Below, piece by piece: positions 22,642-33,511 of a DNA stretch of 64,000 nt (the first letter of the stretch is position 1; every line of letters begins with the position of its first letter). Position numbers and translations under genes: made by a program. Below the pieces are notes generated by a model, which was given only the letters and a program-made list of their open reading frames with translations, made no database searches and was not told the DNA's origin. This DNA is from Lindgomyces ingoldianus (lineage: Eukaryota; Ascomycota; Dothideomycetes; Pleosporales; Lindgomycetaceae). The stretch covers positions 276,142-340,141 of the forward strand of contig NW_022985164.1 in assembly GCF_010093535.1 (NCBI RefSeq), read 5' to 3'.

Positions 22642-23666
22642 TCAAAGAATGCGAGATCTTATTGTACTCCAGAAGTCTCCCACAAACTCGCCACCTTCTT
22701 CTATCAGCTCCTTGAATGCGAGGCTTGCGCCAATGGTCCCATGCTCGCTAATGATGTATTCAACCACAAGCTGTCGAAGTGGGTCAATAGTCCCATCAGA
22801 CTTTCGATCTGGAGTATTGTCGTTTGAATAGGTATATCTGGCGAGCTCAATAACATCGCCGATGCGCCTCTCATACAACCGAAAGTTCAATAAAGTTTGA
22901 TGAAGCTTGTGGAGCGTCAAAGTTTTGAGTGGCTCAACAAGGCGCATATTCGCGAAGGAATATAGGCGAGCATGAGCTAGGAATACTGGCGTGAAATCTT
23001 GGAGGTCACCCTCGTTGCGTTTGGGGATGCACCGGTCCAATATTTCAGCCTGAGGACCTTCATCGAGGTTGTAGACTCGTTTTCGAAACTCAGCCCGGAG
23101 TCCATCCAGTCCGAGTTCCCTTGAGTTTTCTAAGTTCTTTTCGTTCGACGTTTTCATGACGGGGAAGTCCCATCCATCCACGTAGTTGGTCGGCGGTGGA
23201 GCATCTCCTGAAAGTAATACTGAAGGCATATGTGGTTCGGCTGGCAAATCATATGAGATTTCCACGACGGGGACTGGTACATCCTTCGACAGTTCTGCAA
23301 TCTCATCTTGAGTAGGCACCTCATCCTGAGTAGGCACCTCATCCTGAATGAGGAAAACTTCCTCCCAAGCTGGGACAGTGTAGTCACCTCGATAAGCATA
23401 CTCGCAAAACCGGATAAAGTCCTCCGTGGCAATATCGGGGATTTCGGCGCATCGATCTTTTGCCTCGCTCAAATTTCCATTGATAAGTCGATTCATCGGC
23501 TCAGACGTAGCCGCCACAGCCGCCGAGTGGACAATTACCTCTTCCTTTTCCTCGCCGATCAGAAAGGTGAATTGGCCTGATTTGATGACCCTGTTAGGAT
23601 CAGCCTGGCTCGATTTTCTAGCAAAAACACCGAAAATGTATCTTACTCTTCAAAAGACGGGGCCAT
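22642..23666 (-). CDS. BTB/POZ domain protein
   Basis: Two exons, 23666-23647 and 23590-22642, 322 residues. The 56 nt intron has GTAAGA and CTAACAG ends and fuses MAPSFEE to VIKSGQFTFLIG. Residues about 5-70 form a fungal BTB fold: VIKSGQFTFLIGEE, VIVHSAAVAATSEPMNRLIN, then FIRFCEYAYRGDY. The C-terminal half has helices of the kind seen in fungal BTB proteins (VFLAHARLYSFANMRLVEPLKTLTLHKLHQTL). BTB domains mediate dimerisation and often Cullin-3 binding; the fungal short BTB family is large and mostly uncharacterised. A short in-frame repeat of QDEVPT lies between the halves. It sits beside repeats and two other accessory genes. Confidence 0.8.
23303..23350 (-). repeat. 18-bp tandem repeat inside the BTB gene
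   Basis: Two 18-bp units (23303-23320, 23321-23338) differing at one base, followed by a partial third. They encode repeated QDEVPT in a likely disordered linker. Confidence 0.8.
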
Positions 23667-24472
23667 GTTTGCAATGTTAATGCAACGCTGGAGGGACAGT
23701 ATGAGATGGGTCAATATCGACAGGAACAATGTTGAATAGAATAGTGTTAACCATGATTAGAAGTCGACATCGAGGCATTTTGCCTTTATACTGGAGCCTG
23801 GAGGTTCGAACACGTAAGTTAAAGCGGTGTACTAAGTAGTACGGCTCAAACAAAGAAAATGCATGGGTCATGTACTCTGATTCGTGGGAAAGAGGTGCCA
23901 CAACATTTTCACCGGTCTCATGGCGGGGTCGTGGTACTTATTTAGGTGCCGCATTTATTGATCTTCAAATATCTTTGAAGTTTGCGTTTTTGTGGGTATT
24001 TTGCGTGGCACAGCCGGGTCACTGCACCAAAAGGTGTGAGACATGGCTCCCTTCCTCCACCACAATACCTTTAACGATGTTCTAATCTATTGCTGTTCGC
24101 GCTACAATCCGAAGATCAAATCACCTAGTGCATCTTCAATACGGGCACAGCATTTTTGGAACCCGGCTCCATGATACGAAACCTTTGGGAGTGATTGCTC
24201 TACCTTCAGCTTGATCTTTCTGCGTTCCACTGATATCCAAGCCTGCCAATAAAGTGTCTAATACAGTTCCGACATCGTAGAAGACTAAAACATGCAAATC
24301 GACCTAGCAGCTAATATCTTAACAGTACACTCCCTGGAAATAGTGGAGCTGGCCAGATCTTAGAAAACTCTATTGGGCATTGAAGCTTCGGACGGGCATC
24401 TTAAACTTGCATCCACTACAGAAATATCAAGAGATTTGTACATCAGGCACAAATCTATGTCTGGTGATAATA
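23667..24472. other. Intergenic
   Basis: 806 bp between two minus-strand genes: the BTB gene promoter on the left and the 3' flank of the beta-rich gene on the right. No gene or repeat is supported. Confidence 0.5.
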
Positions 24473-25366
24473 TCAAGCCTTGGTCACAGGCTGCTTGAAC
24501 TCCAAGATTGACCCTTCTACCTCTCCAGTCCAGTCTTTCAGCAAACGATCACAACCTTCCGGGTCTCCATTGAACTCGTATTCACAGAGCAGGCCAATGA
24601 ATGCGGCAGGGTCAATCACCTTCCGCCGATCTTCAGGTGCAGTCTTCGCCTTCAAATAGTGCGGCGGAAGGATACCTCCTGATACCCTGCCCGAGACTGT
24701 AACATCGCATTGCACTGGAGAAGTGTGATGGATAAGCGTGGCTAGCTGTATCTCGGACGGTATACCACGTTCAGTCGAATTGTTCTCTTCGACAGTCCAG
24801 ACACATGTGTGCTTATTGGGCGCGCCCCTAGCGGTTCCCGTGATAGTAAACGCATGCTCCACTTCCCTCTTCTTTTCGTGGTTGGTGGTTGGTGTGACTC
24901 CCACTTCCACGACACCAGCTCCCGTAAACATGATGGGCAGCTCAAGACCCCAGGCAGTCTTCTTTGTCTCTCTACTCGTACCGCCGAAGGACTTGCGGGG
25001 AGCATGCGCGATGACCTTGAGAGGCGGACCTTTTGCTGTACTCTGATTTTGTGGTTGAGGTGTCGATGCAGCCCCGGCTGTCGAAAATTTGCACGAGATC
25101 ACCAGACTCGTGAATCGTCGACCGGTGCCTGGATGAAACGCAGCACGCCAAATGAAGAGTGTATGGTCGGGCTTCACGATTTGAATGGTAGTTGGGATGA
25201 TGGATAGATATGATCGTCCACCGGTTTCTGATCCTGCCTGGATGTTGATAATATCCTCGAGCCGGGTGGTAGTGGAAGACCTCTCTTTCGAGAAGGCGGC
25301 TCCTAGTTCCTGGTTCTTGACGGGGTCGTATTCTAAGTCTATGATGAACGCAAAGTCCTCTGCCAT
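24473..25366 (-). CDS. Unknown protein, predicted beta-rich, divergent partner of the CHAT protease
   Basis: Intronless, 297 residues from the chosen Met at 25366 (MAEDFAFIIDLEYDP). The frame stays open to 25474, but the upstream extension looks like leader sequence. Alternating hydrophobic strands dominate (FAFIIDLEYD, SIIPTTIQIV, TLFIWRAAF, FTSLVISCKF, ELPIMFTGAGVVEVGV), suggesting two beta-sandwich-like halves split by a polar linker near residues 120-135. The C-terminal third has a conserved-looking block (HTCVWTVEENNS, GGILPPHYL) and ends in LEFKQPV. There is no signal peptide or obvious membrane helix. I do not recognise a named domain. It is transcribed divergently from the CHAT gene with 323 bp between starts, a layout used by some fungal protease/effector pairs. 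A substrate or effector role is inference only. Confidence 0.75.
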   Translation of the reverse strand: MAEDFAFIIDLEYDPVKNQELGAAFSKERSSTTTRLEDIINIQAGSETGGRSYLSIIPTTIQIVKPDHTLFIWRAAFHPGTGRRFTSLVISCKFSTAGAASTPQPQNQSTAKGPPLKVIAHAPRKSFGGTSRETKKTAWGLELPIMFTGAGVVEVGVTPTTNHEKKREVEHAFTITGTARGAPNKHTCVWTVEENNSTERGIPSEIQLATLIHHTSPVQCDVTVSGRVSGGILPPHYLKAKTAPEDRRKVIDPAAFIGLLCEYEFNGDPEGCDRLLKDWTGEVEGSILEFKQPVTKA

Positions 25367-25689
25367 GCTGTAAACATTTGTTAGTACTGTTATCCTCCTC
25401 TCCACAAGGTGTTTCTGTGTTCGGTCCCCTTGGACTGGTGAAAAGCGGAGGGAAAGTCTGAAAGTTACTTGCACTTATTTTGCACACACCCCGAAAGGTG
25501 CGGTTGAAGCTTCAAAGGAGTCCATGGCCAGGTTGACGTGGCAGCCTGCCGAGCCACTCACATGAGGAGCGGCTATTTTTATCTCCAAGTTGATGCGTCA
25601 CGTTCCCTCGATTTTTCTTTTGATGGGTGGGGTTGATTGCAGCCTTGTTATAACGTCGACACTCTTGAGCGTGCTGTCGGAATGACTTC
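25367..25689. promoter_or_regulatory. Shared upstream region of the beta-rich gene and the TPR-CHAT gene
   Basis: 323 bp between two divergent starts, the only gap in the island short enough to suggest co-regulation. No specific factor site is identified. Confidence 0.5.
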
Positions 25690-28600
25690 ATGGATTACAG
25701 TGTGAACGAATCGCATTGCGACACTAGCATGGCTTCGAGAGACATTCAAGCAATCGTTGGTTTACGCTGCACTGGCCAATATGGAGCGGCTCTTTCAGCT
25801 CTATCTACGGATGATTCACAGCATGCGAGGAGTATCTCAGAGCCGTGCCGGATCCTTGAAAGAGCGCAGTGCCATTTCGCGCTACACCAATTCACTAAAC
25901 TTTCTACCGACGTTGCAGAATTTCGGAAATATCCAGAGTGCGAGGGAACAAAAGAAGAAGCTCTTATTGATCTTTTAGATGTCTATGGGAGAGCACATAC
26001 AGACTTGCTGTTGCAAGAAGCCGTATCAGTCGCGGACGACATTTATGCGAAATGGCTTGAAGACCGGCAAATCGAAGACTTTGATGGGACGGCCATTTCT
26101 CTCCTATGTTTGCATCATACTCTCAAGGATCTCGGCGAGCGCTCTCTCTCCGATTCTATTGAGTCAAGAGAAATCGAACCACTCTGGTGGATGAAAATGG
26201 AATCCTTGCGTGAATCGCTATTACGAGATGCCTGCCTAGATCAATTAGCAATGATACATGCCGCAGAAGCAGCAACGCAACCGGCAGCAACTCAAATCTG
26301 TCGACTTCGGCAAACGATGGGTCTTATTACCGAAAGAACGGGGGCAATGAAAGTGCACTTAAGCATACTGCTCGCCCAGGCTCTTCACGAAAAGGGAGAT
26401 GTTGAACTCGCATTGAGTGAGCTCACTACAATTCGGGCTGCCGGCCAAATGCAGACTGGTGGCTCGGAGAGAGGACTGTGGGCAGAATATCACCTGTTAC
26501 GACTTAAGCCGATTTCAGGGTCCGAGGGTCTACATATTGTACAGGACCTGCGAAGAAGATTCGAGGACCAAGGAAATCGACACGGTATTCTGTTGTGCAA
26601 CATCCTTACTGTTGAGATTGTCATCTCCATGAATAATGCGCAACAGTATGGGCAGGAATTACAAGAGATGCTGCACCACGTTGAGGAGTACTCATCCCTA
26701 GAGTTCTGGCTCATTTATGTCCAGCGCCTCATCACGGACGACATGAATGATCGCAGGAGATTAGGGACTGTAATATCCTCCTGCTTACAGTTCTTCAGAT
26801 TGCACAGTGAGTGTTCAATACCGCAGCTGAAATATGTTTTCGCAACTACGCTTGCTGGCTGTTACGACGATTTGGGAGACATCCACCATGCACTGCACTG
26901 GAGAGTCAAGGCGAAGGAGATTGCACAAGAAACTGATGACCGGAGTATACAAGAGGAAGCTGAATATCAAATACAAATGACATTGGCTAGTACCTCAGTT
27001 AAAGCGGCTGATGACCCACACGGCGTTAAGCAGCGAGAGTGGGAGCTCGCACAAAGGGCAGATTTGGAAGTTAAATACCAAGAGTCAAAGGAAGGAGGAA
27101 GTCACGAGGATCAATACGCGTATGCCTTTGATCTACTTCAGAAAGAGCTTGATGATGAAATTAAACGCAACGAAAGTCCGTGTGGACGAATCTGGCTTAG
27201 CAAAGTTAATGAGGCCCTTGAACTCATACCTGACAGGAAGACTACTGAGAGACCACGGATTACCTTCACAATTGCTCACTCGAAATTTGATTTCGGAGAG
27301 TTTGACAGTGCTTTGGAGACCCTCGTAGAAGCTTATGAGGAGGCAAGCGCGGCTGGCAATGATGAAATCGCTCGGAGAGCGCTATTTACCAAGACGCGCG
27401 TATATCTGCACCAATATCTCTCCACACAATCTATGGAAACTTTCGAGTCCTGTCGTGGAACCCTGCAAGACTACCAAAAGAGGTGCGAAGAAGGTGGGAA
27501 AATTGATGAAGTTGCATGCTGTCACGTTGTCGGGGCAGTGCTTTGGCACGCACGGGGATCTTTGGATAGAAAAGCGTTGAAGACTGCACTCCACCACATT
27601 GCAGAGGCGGAGAGGCTCTGGAACAAAGAGCGAGGAGCCTTGTTCACTGGACTTGGGTTGGATAGCCTTACCAGCCAATATTCGTTGAGAGCAAGGAATG
27701 AAAGTAATCAATACGCGATTCTTGGCCTAGCCGTTGAGATCTGCTACCAAATACAAGATTTACCGGGAGCTTGGAAATGGATCGAATACGCAAAAGCTCG
27801 CGCTTTTTTCGACGCTCTTAATTCTGAGAATATAGCCACTCTAACGACAGAAGGAATGCTCGATGAGGGTGGAAAACGTCAGGGGGTAGTTCATACAAAA
27901 GAACCTGCAATACTTGTTCATTGGGTGTTTGTGGGAGAGACCATCTACATGGTGACCTGCCGTGCGGGGATGGAGTTTCAGATGTTCAAGCTTGACATCA
28001 CCGCTTCTACTGTTGAAGAGTGGTACCAAGGACTGGTAGCGACCCAGGAAGATTACAGGGACCCAGAAGCCGCGAGCGATCTTCTATCAGAACTTGTCGA
28101 ACTTTGCAGTCCGTTGGCCAATCTTTCCTGGTTGAGATCTGAAGAGCTATTGATACTTTGCCCGACACGAACTCTTTTCAAGATTCCTCTTCATGCAATC
28201 CCCTTCAGTGATGGCACGACTCTTCTAGATCACAACCCCATTGTGTATACTCATTCGTTCGGGGTATTACAACAGTGTCTTCGTCGTGGGTCCCGAAAAA
28301 GTTCAGAAAGTTTAGGGCCGCGCTTCTTCGGTAATCCTACTGATGATACACCAGCGGGGGAGAAAAGTGTACGCGCTCTTGAGAACCAATTCGGAGGAGA
28401 AAGTTTCATGAGGGACAATGCCACAAAGGCTATGTTCTTGTCAAAAAGCAGAGATTCGGAGTTTCTTCATTTCCATGGCCACGTCATTTCAGCACTTCAC
28501 CCACTAAACAACGCTATGCTCTTGCACGGAGAGGAACAGCTGAAAGTTCGCGAAGTGTTCGAGATGGATCTGCGCCGTTTCAACCCTTTCATTGCCTTGA

Positions 28601-28920
28601 TTGCTTGTGGCTCCGGCGCAGAGCGACTCGAGATTGGCGACGAGCCTCTGGGTTTCATATCGGCATTTCTATACGCCGGAGCGTCTACGGTGCTGGCCAC
28701 GTTGTGGCCGATCAATGATGAACTATCGGGGGCGGCATTCAGTGACCTATTTTATGGCCTCGATGTTGGACATACATTTAGCCTAAACTCAGTTGTCGAT
28801 CTGTCGAGACGATTGCGGCACGCTGCTTTGAGCATCAAGGCGAGACCAGAAACTGCGGCACCATACTTCTGGGCAGCATTCGTGATGCATGGAAATTGGA
28901 ATTTTATATTCAATAGTTAG
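25690..28920 (+). CDS. TPR-CHAT protein (caspase-like clan CD protease)
   Basis: Intronless, 1,076 residues. Residues about 20-720 are helical repeats of TPR type (for example AGCYDDLGDIHHALHWRVKAKEIA and LAVEICYQIQDLPGAWKWIEYAKARAFFD). The C-terminal about 310 residues are a CHAT domain, starting near ILVHWVFVGETIYMV. The catalytic pair is present: His in HFHGH at 927-931 (likely His929) and Cys973 in ALIACGSGAE. The family-typical DEPLGFISAFLYAGASTVLATLWPINDE follows. CHAT proteases are relatives of caspases and separase; in fungi many act in non-self recognition or regulated cell death, often encoded beside their substrate. There is no NACHT/NB-ARC domain, so the TPR region itself is the probable sensor or scaffold. 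A second Met at residue 14 could be the start. Confidence 0.88.
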   Translation: MDYSVNESHCDTSMASRDIQAIVGLRCTGQYGAALSALSTDDSQHARSISEPCRILERAQCHFALHQFTKLSTDVAEFRKYPECEGTKEEALIDLLDVYGRAHTDLLLQEAVSVADDIYAKWLEDRQIEDFDGTAISLLCLHHTLKDLGERSLSDSIESREIEPLWWMKMESLRESLLRDACLDQLAMIHAAEAATQPAATQICRLRQTMGLITERTGAMKVHLSILLAQALHEKGDVELALSELTTIRAAGQMQTGGSERGLWAEYHLLRLKPISGSEGLHIVQDLRRRFEDQGNRHGILLCNILTVEIVISMNNAQQYGQELQEMLHHVEEYSSLEFWLIYVQRLITDDMNDRRRLGTVISSCLQFFRLHSECSIPQLKYVFATTLAGCYDDLGDIHHALHWRVKAKEIAQETDDRSIQEEAEYQIQMTLASTSVKAADDPHGVKQREWELAQRADLEVKYQESKEGGSHEDQYAYAFDLLQKELDDEIKRNESPCGRIWLSKVNEALELIPDRKTTERPRITFTIAHSKFDFGEFDSALETLVEAYEEASAAGNDEIARRALFTKTRVYLHQYLSTQSMETFESCRGTLQDYQKRCEEGGKIDEVACCHVVGAVLWHARGSLDRKALKTALHHIAEAERLWNKERGALFTGLGLDSLTSQYSLRARNESNQYAILGLAVEICYQIQDLPGAWKWIEYAKARAFFDALNSENIATLTTEGMLDEGGKRQGVVHTKEPAILVHWVFVGETIYMVTCRAGMEFQMFKLDITASTVEEWYQGLVATQEDYRDPEAASDLLSELVELCSPLANLSWLRSEELLILCPTRTLFKIPLHAIPFSDGTTLLDHNPIVYTHSFGVLQQCLRRGSRKSSESLGPRFFGNPTDDTPAGEKSVRALENQFGGESFMRDNATKAMFLSKSRDSEFLHFHGHVISALHPLNNAMLLHGEEQLKVREVFEMDLRRFNPFIALIACGSGAERLEIGDEPLGFISAFLYAGASTVLATLWPINDELSGAAFSDLFYGLDVGHTFSLNSVVDLSRRLRHAALSIKARPETAAPYFWAAFVMHGNWNFIFNS

Positions 28921-30919
28921 TGGTAGGCTCTAATTGCACTGCACGCTATCACCTACCTTTACCTGTTATTGCCTAGCATTCGGCCCAACTACAAATTGCG
29001 TAGGTGGGATGGGGTATTGGGATAGTGTGTACTGAAACCCTTCGGTAGCATGGAAGGACTTCAGCTTCTTACCTTTTAGAAATCCAGACTCCAATCATAT
29101 ACGCCCGATTCCTAGTACATGAGTTCTTGAGTTGAGTCTACGAGCATGGGAAGATTGCTCTTCCCGAATAGACATGTCACCCTCTTCTTTTTAGAGAGAT
29201 ATCTCGAGACCACAACACCCGCTTGTAATATTAGTTACATATGGAAGAGATCTCCTCACATATACCACATGCTTTGGGAGCTAGATTTCCCTCGATGATC
29301 ATGGCTCTTAACCTCTTACATCGCCGCAAACATCCATCTTCTCTCCAAACCACGAGAAGAAACGGCGACTGAATTACTCGGTAGTCTGTTGTAGCCTTCC
29401 CTCATACTGAGAACGATGAAATTTAAAGAATACCTTCATTCAAACCGGAATAAAACCATCCAATTAAGGACCCATGAATCCCAAAAAGCGAATCCCAGTC
29501 AACTTTCTTCGAGCAAGAGGTCCAATATTAGTGGTCCTTGGCGTGGCACTTACCTCTTAAAGCAATCTAGAGGCGGCCGCCTTCAGAACCTATGCGAAAA
29601 TCTGGATTACAAAAGCCATCGGCGCCCCACCAACATGGATTCTGCAAACTAGCCTTCGATCAATAGTGCATCTGCTTCCGTGGGTGTTATCAGATGTCAC
29701 ATTCTCAAGGACCACTGGAGCGTATTTCCAGAATCACGGGCGTAGAGTCCAATTATAATGTCTAGAGAAGATTCTCTTTATATTTAACGGTACCATGATT
29801 AGGGGGCCCTTCTAAGCAATATAATAGGTATGCCGTGGCTCTATGCCGTACTGGTCGATTTCTCTGCGTATGGGCTCGAGATATAGCAAGTACTTGAAGG
29901 CTGAGTCGGCTTTTTTATGCGCAGCATGTCTGCCAGATGTCCATTGAGATATTAGGGTGATATAATACCTCTTGATAAATTGATTAACCTAGCTCTTCCA
30001 AGTTTGTCAACTCCCTATTTTTGCTGCAAAATTTGCATTATCTGTCTTAAATTGGATAGACCCCTTTCGCAAAGCCTATCAATGCGCTCCACTAGCTCTT
30101 TCTTTTACACTATGCTAAGTAGTTGCTAATGTTCAATTTTCTCTGCACTCGGACAGTAACACGTCAGTGACGCCTTGAGAGCGTATGTTAATCATCACCA
30201 TACTTTCTGGTTACTGCAGTATAATTCAAGGATTCCCTAGGATTCGGCGATTCCAGCGACTCGGAGGAGTAGAGCCGCCTCAATACAACTCATATTGGCT
30301 GAGATAGGTGGTTGAAGTTTTGGATGTCGCGAGGCTGTGCATCAGATCACGCACAACGCCAAATAAGGCTTGGCGAAGGCTCCATGAAAGACCTTCCTCC
30401 AATCAGGTGAAACCAGCTCCTTTCCCGCCCCCCAAGGCCCAAACAGGGAAAATCGAACGTCTGCATCATGACGCCACACCTCAAAAGCCTCCAAAACTCT
30501 CCGGTGACGATCTCACGGAACAATAGGCAAGCATTCCCTGCCAACCCGTTGATCTTCTGGCGTACCCGTTGGTCGAGACTTTTTCCCACCACCAGATTGT
30601 AATAGCCCTATACGTCACCGACCTCGCAAACTAGGAAATGTAGGTATATATCTCCGCTTCGCGTATCTCTCCTACATCGTATATCAAAGCAAACATTCAC
30701 GATCGTCATCCTTGTGTCAATCATAATTCACCTCATACTCCAATTCTTCACGCCCCATTTTCATTTGTGATTCCCCCAATCGTCAAAACGTCGTCCTACA
30801 AGCTCCCATCCCGCCGAGCCGTAGCCTCGCTCGCACTCCTCTCCGTCCTCTCCGCCATTGAAAGGCAGCGCAAGAAAGAAGAGGCAGAACTGGGAGAGGA
30901 GGATCTTTCAAAACAAGAC
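28921..30919. other. Intergenic, right edge of accessory island
   Basis: About 2 kb. Frames of 70-80 codons exist (29416-29652, 30308-30526) without recognisable content. The last 300 bp should hold the promoter and 5' leader of the DUF1989 gene. I see no repeat or RNA gene. Confidence 0.5.
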
Positions 30920-32768
30920 ATGTCGGGAGAACTGCAGACTGTCCCTGCGCGGCATGGCGTGGCTACTTTTGTGCCAAGGGGGAGGACGATTAAGATTATA
31001 AATACATATGGGAAGCAGGTTGTGAGTACGTGGGCGTTCAGTCTTCATGCGCCCCCTGAGGAGGGAGGCGGTGAGGAAGGAATGGAGGACATGGAGGAGA
31101 AGACTAAAGAGTTGGAGAAAGAGGTGGAGAAAGGAGAGGGGAAGAGGGATGCAGAGGAGGTGGCTGAGAAGCCGAAGGGACAGGCTATCGAAAAACTCAA
31201 GGACGAGGTAGAGGCCAAATCCACACAACCCGAAGAGTCCAAAGAGGAAGTAGAAGTTCCACCTGAGCAAGCTCCGGATACCCCTGAGAATGAAAAATCC
31301 ACCGAAGCTACCGAAGACAACAAACCCGAAAAGCGAACATGGTCATCATATCTCCCCTCCATCCCCTATAGATCCAAAACATCGTCTCACAATTCGAATG
31401 CGCAGCCCGACCAAGAAGCCGAAAAGGCCGAAAAGGCTCGAAATGAGGCAAATACCAGGAAGTGGTCTTCATATCTGCCTACTGGAAAAGGCTTCTCAAG
31501 CTACGTACCTAACGTACAGATGCCGGACTCAAAAGGTGTCATCAGCGCATTTAAAGCAAGCCATTATCGAGATCCAAACAAGAGCTATGCAGAGCAACTG
31601 TACGACTTCTCTAAGACACCTGTCGGTGCTGGAGGCTTAGCTGGTAAGTTCCTCCCTCTTGCCAACCCAATCATTCCGCACAAGATTAAACTAATTGTAT
31701 CGTCCAGTGGCAACTGGCTCCGGCACCGCCTCCTCTATCTACGCAGCATACAACGCCTACACCAAAATGGCCCCCTCCAAAACTCAACCCCCGATGGAAT
31801 ACCTCTCACTCCCGCACACGCGCGCAGCCACCAACCGCCTCGTCCCCGAAATCGATGACACGCTTCTTACCAACCTCCGCTCACCTATCATGACACTAAT
31901 CGAAGACACCACCCCCGGCGCTCACGACACGCTGACCGCAGCCTGTGATGCGAGCCTCTACGCTGCCCTCGGTGTCGACAAGCCTGAAGAACATGGTAGT
32001 TGCGCTGAGAACCTGGTCCTTGCGCTTAAAGAATTAAACGAGAAAGCGGGACTCAAAGGCTCGAAAGCCGTAGGTGCAGATATCACTGTCAATATCACAC
32101 CAACGCCTCTCCACCTCTTCATGAACGCGCCCATCGAGCTCGATTCCAGAGCCCAAAGCTCGGGCTCCGGAGCTAAAGGTGCGCAATTCATAGTCGAAGA
32201 GCCGAAGGGTAAGAAACGAGGCTATGTAAAATTCCGCGCAGAGCGAGATGTGGTTATTGTCATGAGCGCGTGCCCAATGGACATTGGGCCGCAGAATGGA
32301 GGTAAATGTATGGCTGCGAATTTTGTCGTTGAGGAAGCTGAAGAAGACGATCTTGCAGCTTCTACGAGCTCGATAAAGAAGCCGATGAAGAAGAAGCAGC
32401 TTACGAAGCAGGCGGAGGAGGAAGAGAACGGGAAGGAGAAGGAGAGGGCAAAACCCATGCCCACGCCCCGAGGTGGTCCTGCCAAATTCGCAAACGTAGG
32501 AAAGGAAGATCCAATGTCGCCTCGACGTGACAGTGGTGCTTCAGGCCCACCACCCGCGACTGGGCAAGGAGAGCAGACGCAGGAGAAGATGGACAAGGAG
32601 CCAGAGGGGGAGCAGAAACAGAAACAGCAGATGGAAAAGAAAGAGCCCAATGCTTCCGAATCCCCGAAGCCCAAGAAGAAACCAAAGAAACTCGAGCGCC
32701 GAAGCAGAGCAGAACCTGCAACCGCAACTTCGACACCATCAAATTCCACCAAAAGCGAGTCCTCTTAA
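30920..32768 (+). CDS. DUF1989 (urea carboxylase-associated family) protein with large charged insert
   Basis: Two exons, 30920-31643 and 31708-32768, 594 residues; the 64 nt intron joins GGLA to VATGSG. The frame is open upstream to 30767, but there is no ATG there. The Met at 30920 gives MSGELQTVPARHGVATFVP, which fits the domain start. The DUF1989 domain is split: an N-terminal strand block (ARHGVATFVPRGRTIKIINTYG) lies at residues about 10-45. The main part (MEYLSLPHTRAATNRL, then HDTLTAACDASLY, HGSCAENLVLAL, SACPMDIGPQNGGKC) starts near 285. Between them is an acidic, lysine-rich insert with repeated WSSYLP. The C-terminal about 150 residues are disordered and highly charged. The family's bacterial members are linked to urea and amine metabolism; the fungal function is unknown. 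Confidence 0.8.
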
Positions 32769-33511
32769 TCCTTGGACAAACACGACATGGTCTCGTCATC
32801 GTATATCGAGATCTGCCCATCCCCCTGGTCCCCGAGATACAAAAGCTCAACAACGTAAGGCCACGGCAGCATTTTGCCCACTCTCCCCATGTGAACCCGA
32901 ACATTTTACATACATGCTCTGTTCTTTCTTCCCTATTGGCGTCTATATTTGGTCCGTTTAATATTATCTCGAAAGCTTAACGTGTCCTGTTGACCCGGTA
33001 CGTGTCCCGTAGGCTAATGTAAATACCCCGGCATGGCATCCCCGTTTTGTGCGTCGTTTATGTATATCTGTCCTGTCTTGGTCTACGGGAACATGCATTC
33101 GCTTCGCTTCTTGTCATCCATGCTTCCGCATCTTCATGCACGCGCGCGCAGATGCAAGTTTGACTTCCTGGGTTTACAGAATTGGCCTCTCGACTTCCAT
33201 AGTATGCACACAGCGCCACTATTAATAGCCTTCACACCATATCATTTCTGTTCGGTCTGAGACCATTATTTGATTGTGATGGACAGAGAGAGATATTGAA
33301 ATTCCGATCCAGTGAGGGTAAAGTATGTAGTATCTGCGAAGCTAGCTACAAGAACTAAAGGCGCCACGTAATCTGACGAACATTTTAAAAAAAGAAAAAC
33401 CTCAGTCTTTCTCGTACTCATATAAGTCCCCCGTCACGATTCCCCAACTTCAACTTACAACACCATCCCATTTACAGCCCACCTAACAATTTACTTCTCC
33501 CCTGGGGTTTC
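32769..33511. other. Intergenic, convergent 3' regions
   Basis: 743 bp between the 3' ends of the DUF1989 gene (plus) and the repeat precursor (minus). Both terminators must lie here. No gene or repeat is supported. Confidence 0.5.

Noticed and set aside
24473..25366. Calling the CHAT neighbour a gasdermin
   Set aside because: Genomic layout fits, but I see no gasdermin motif I can support, and the two-part beta-rich pattern could belong to another fold.
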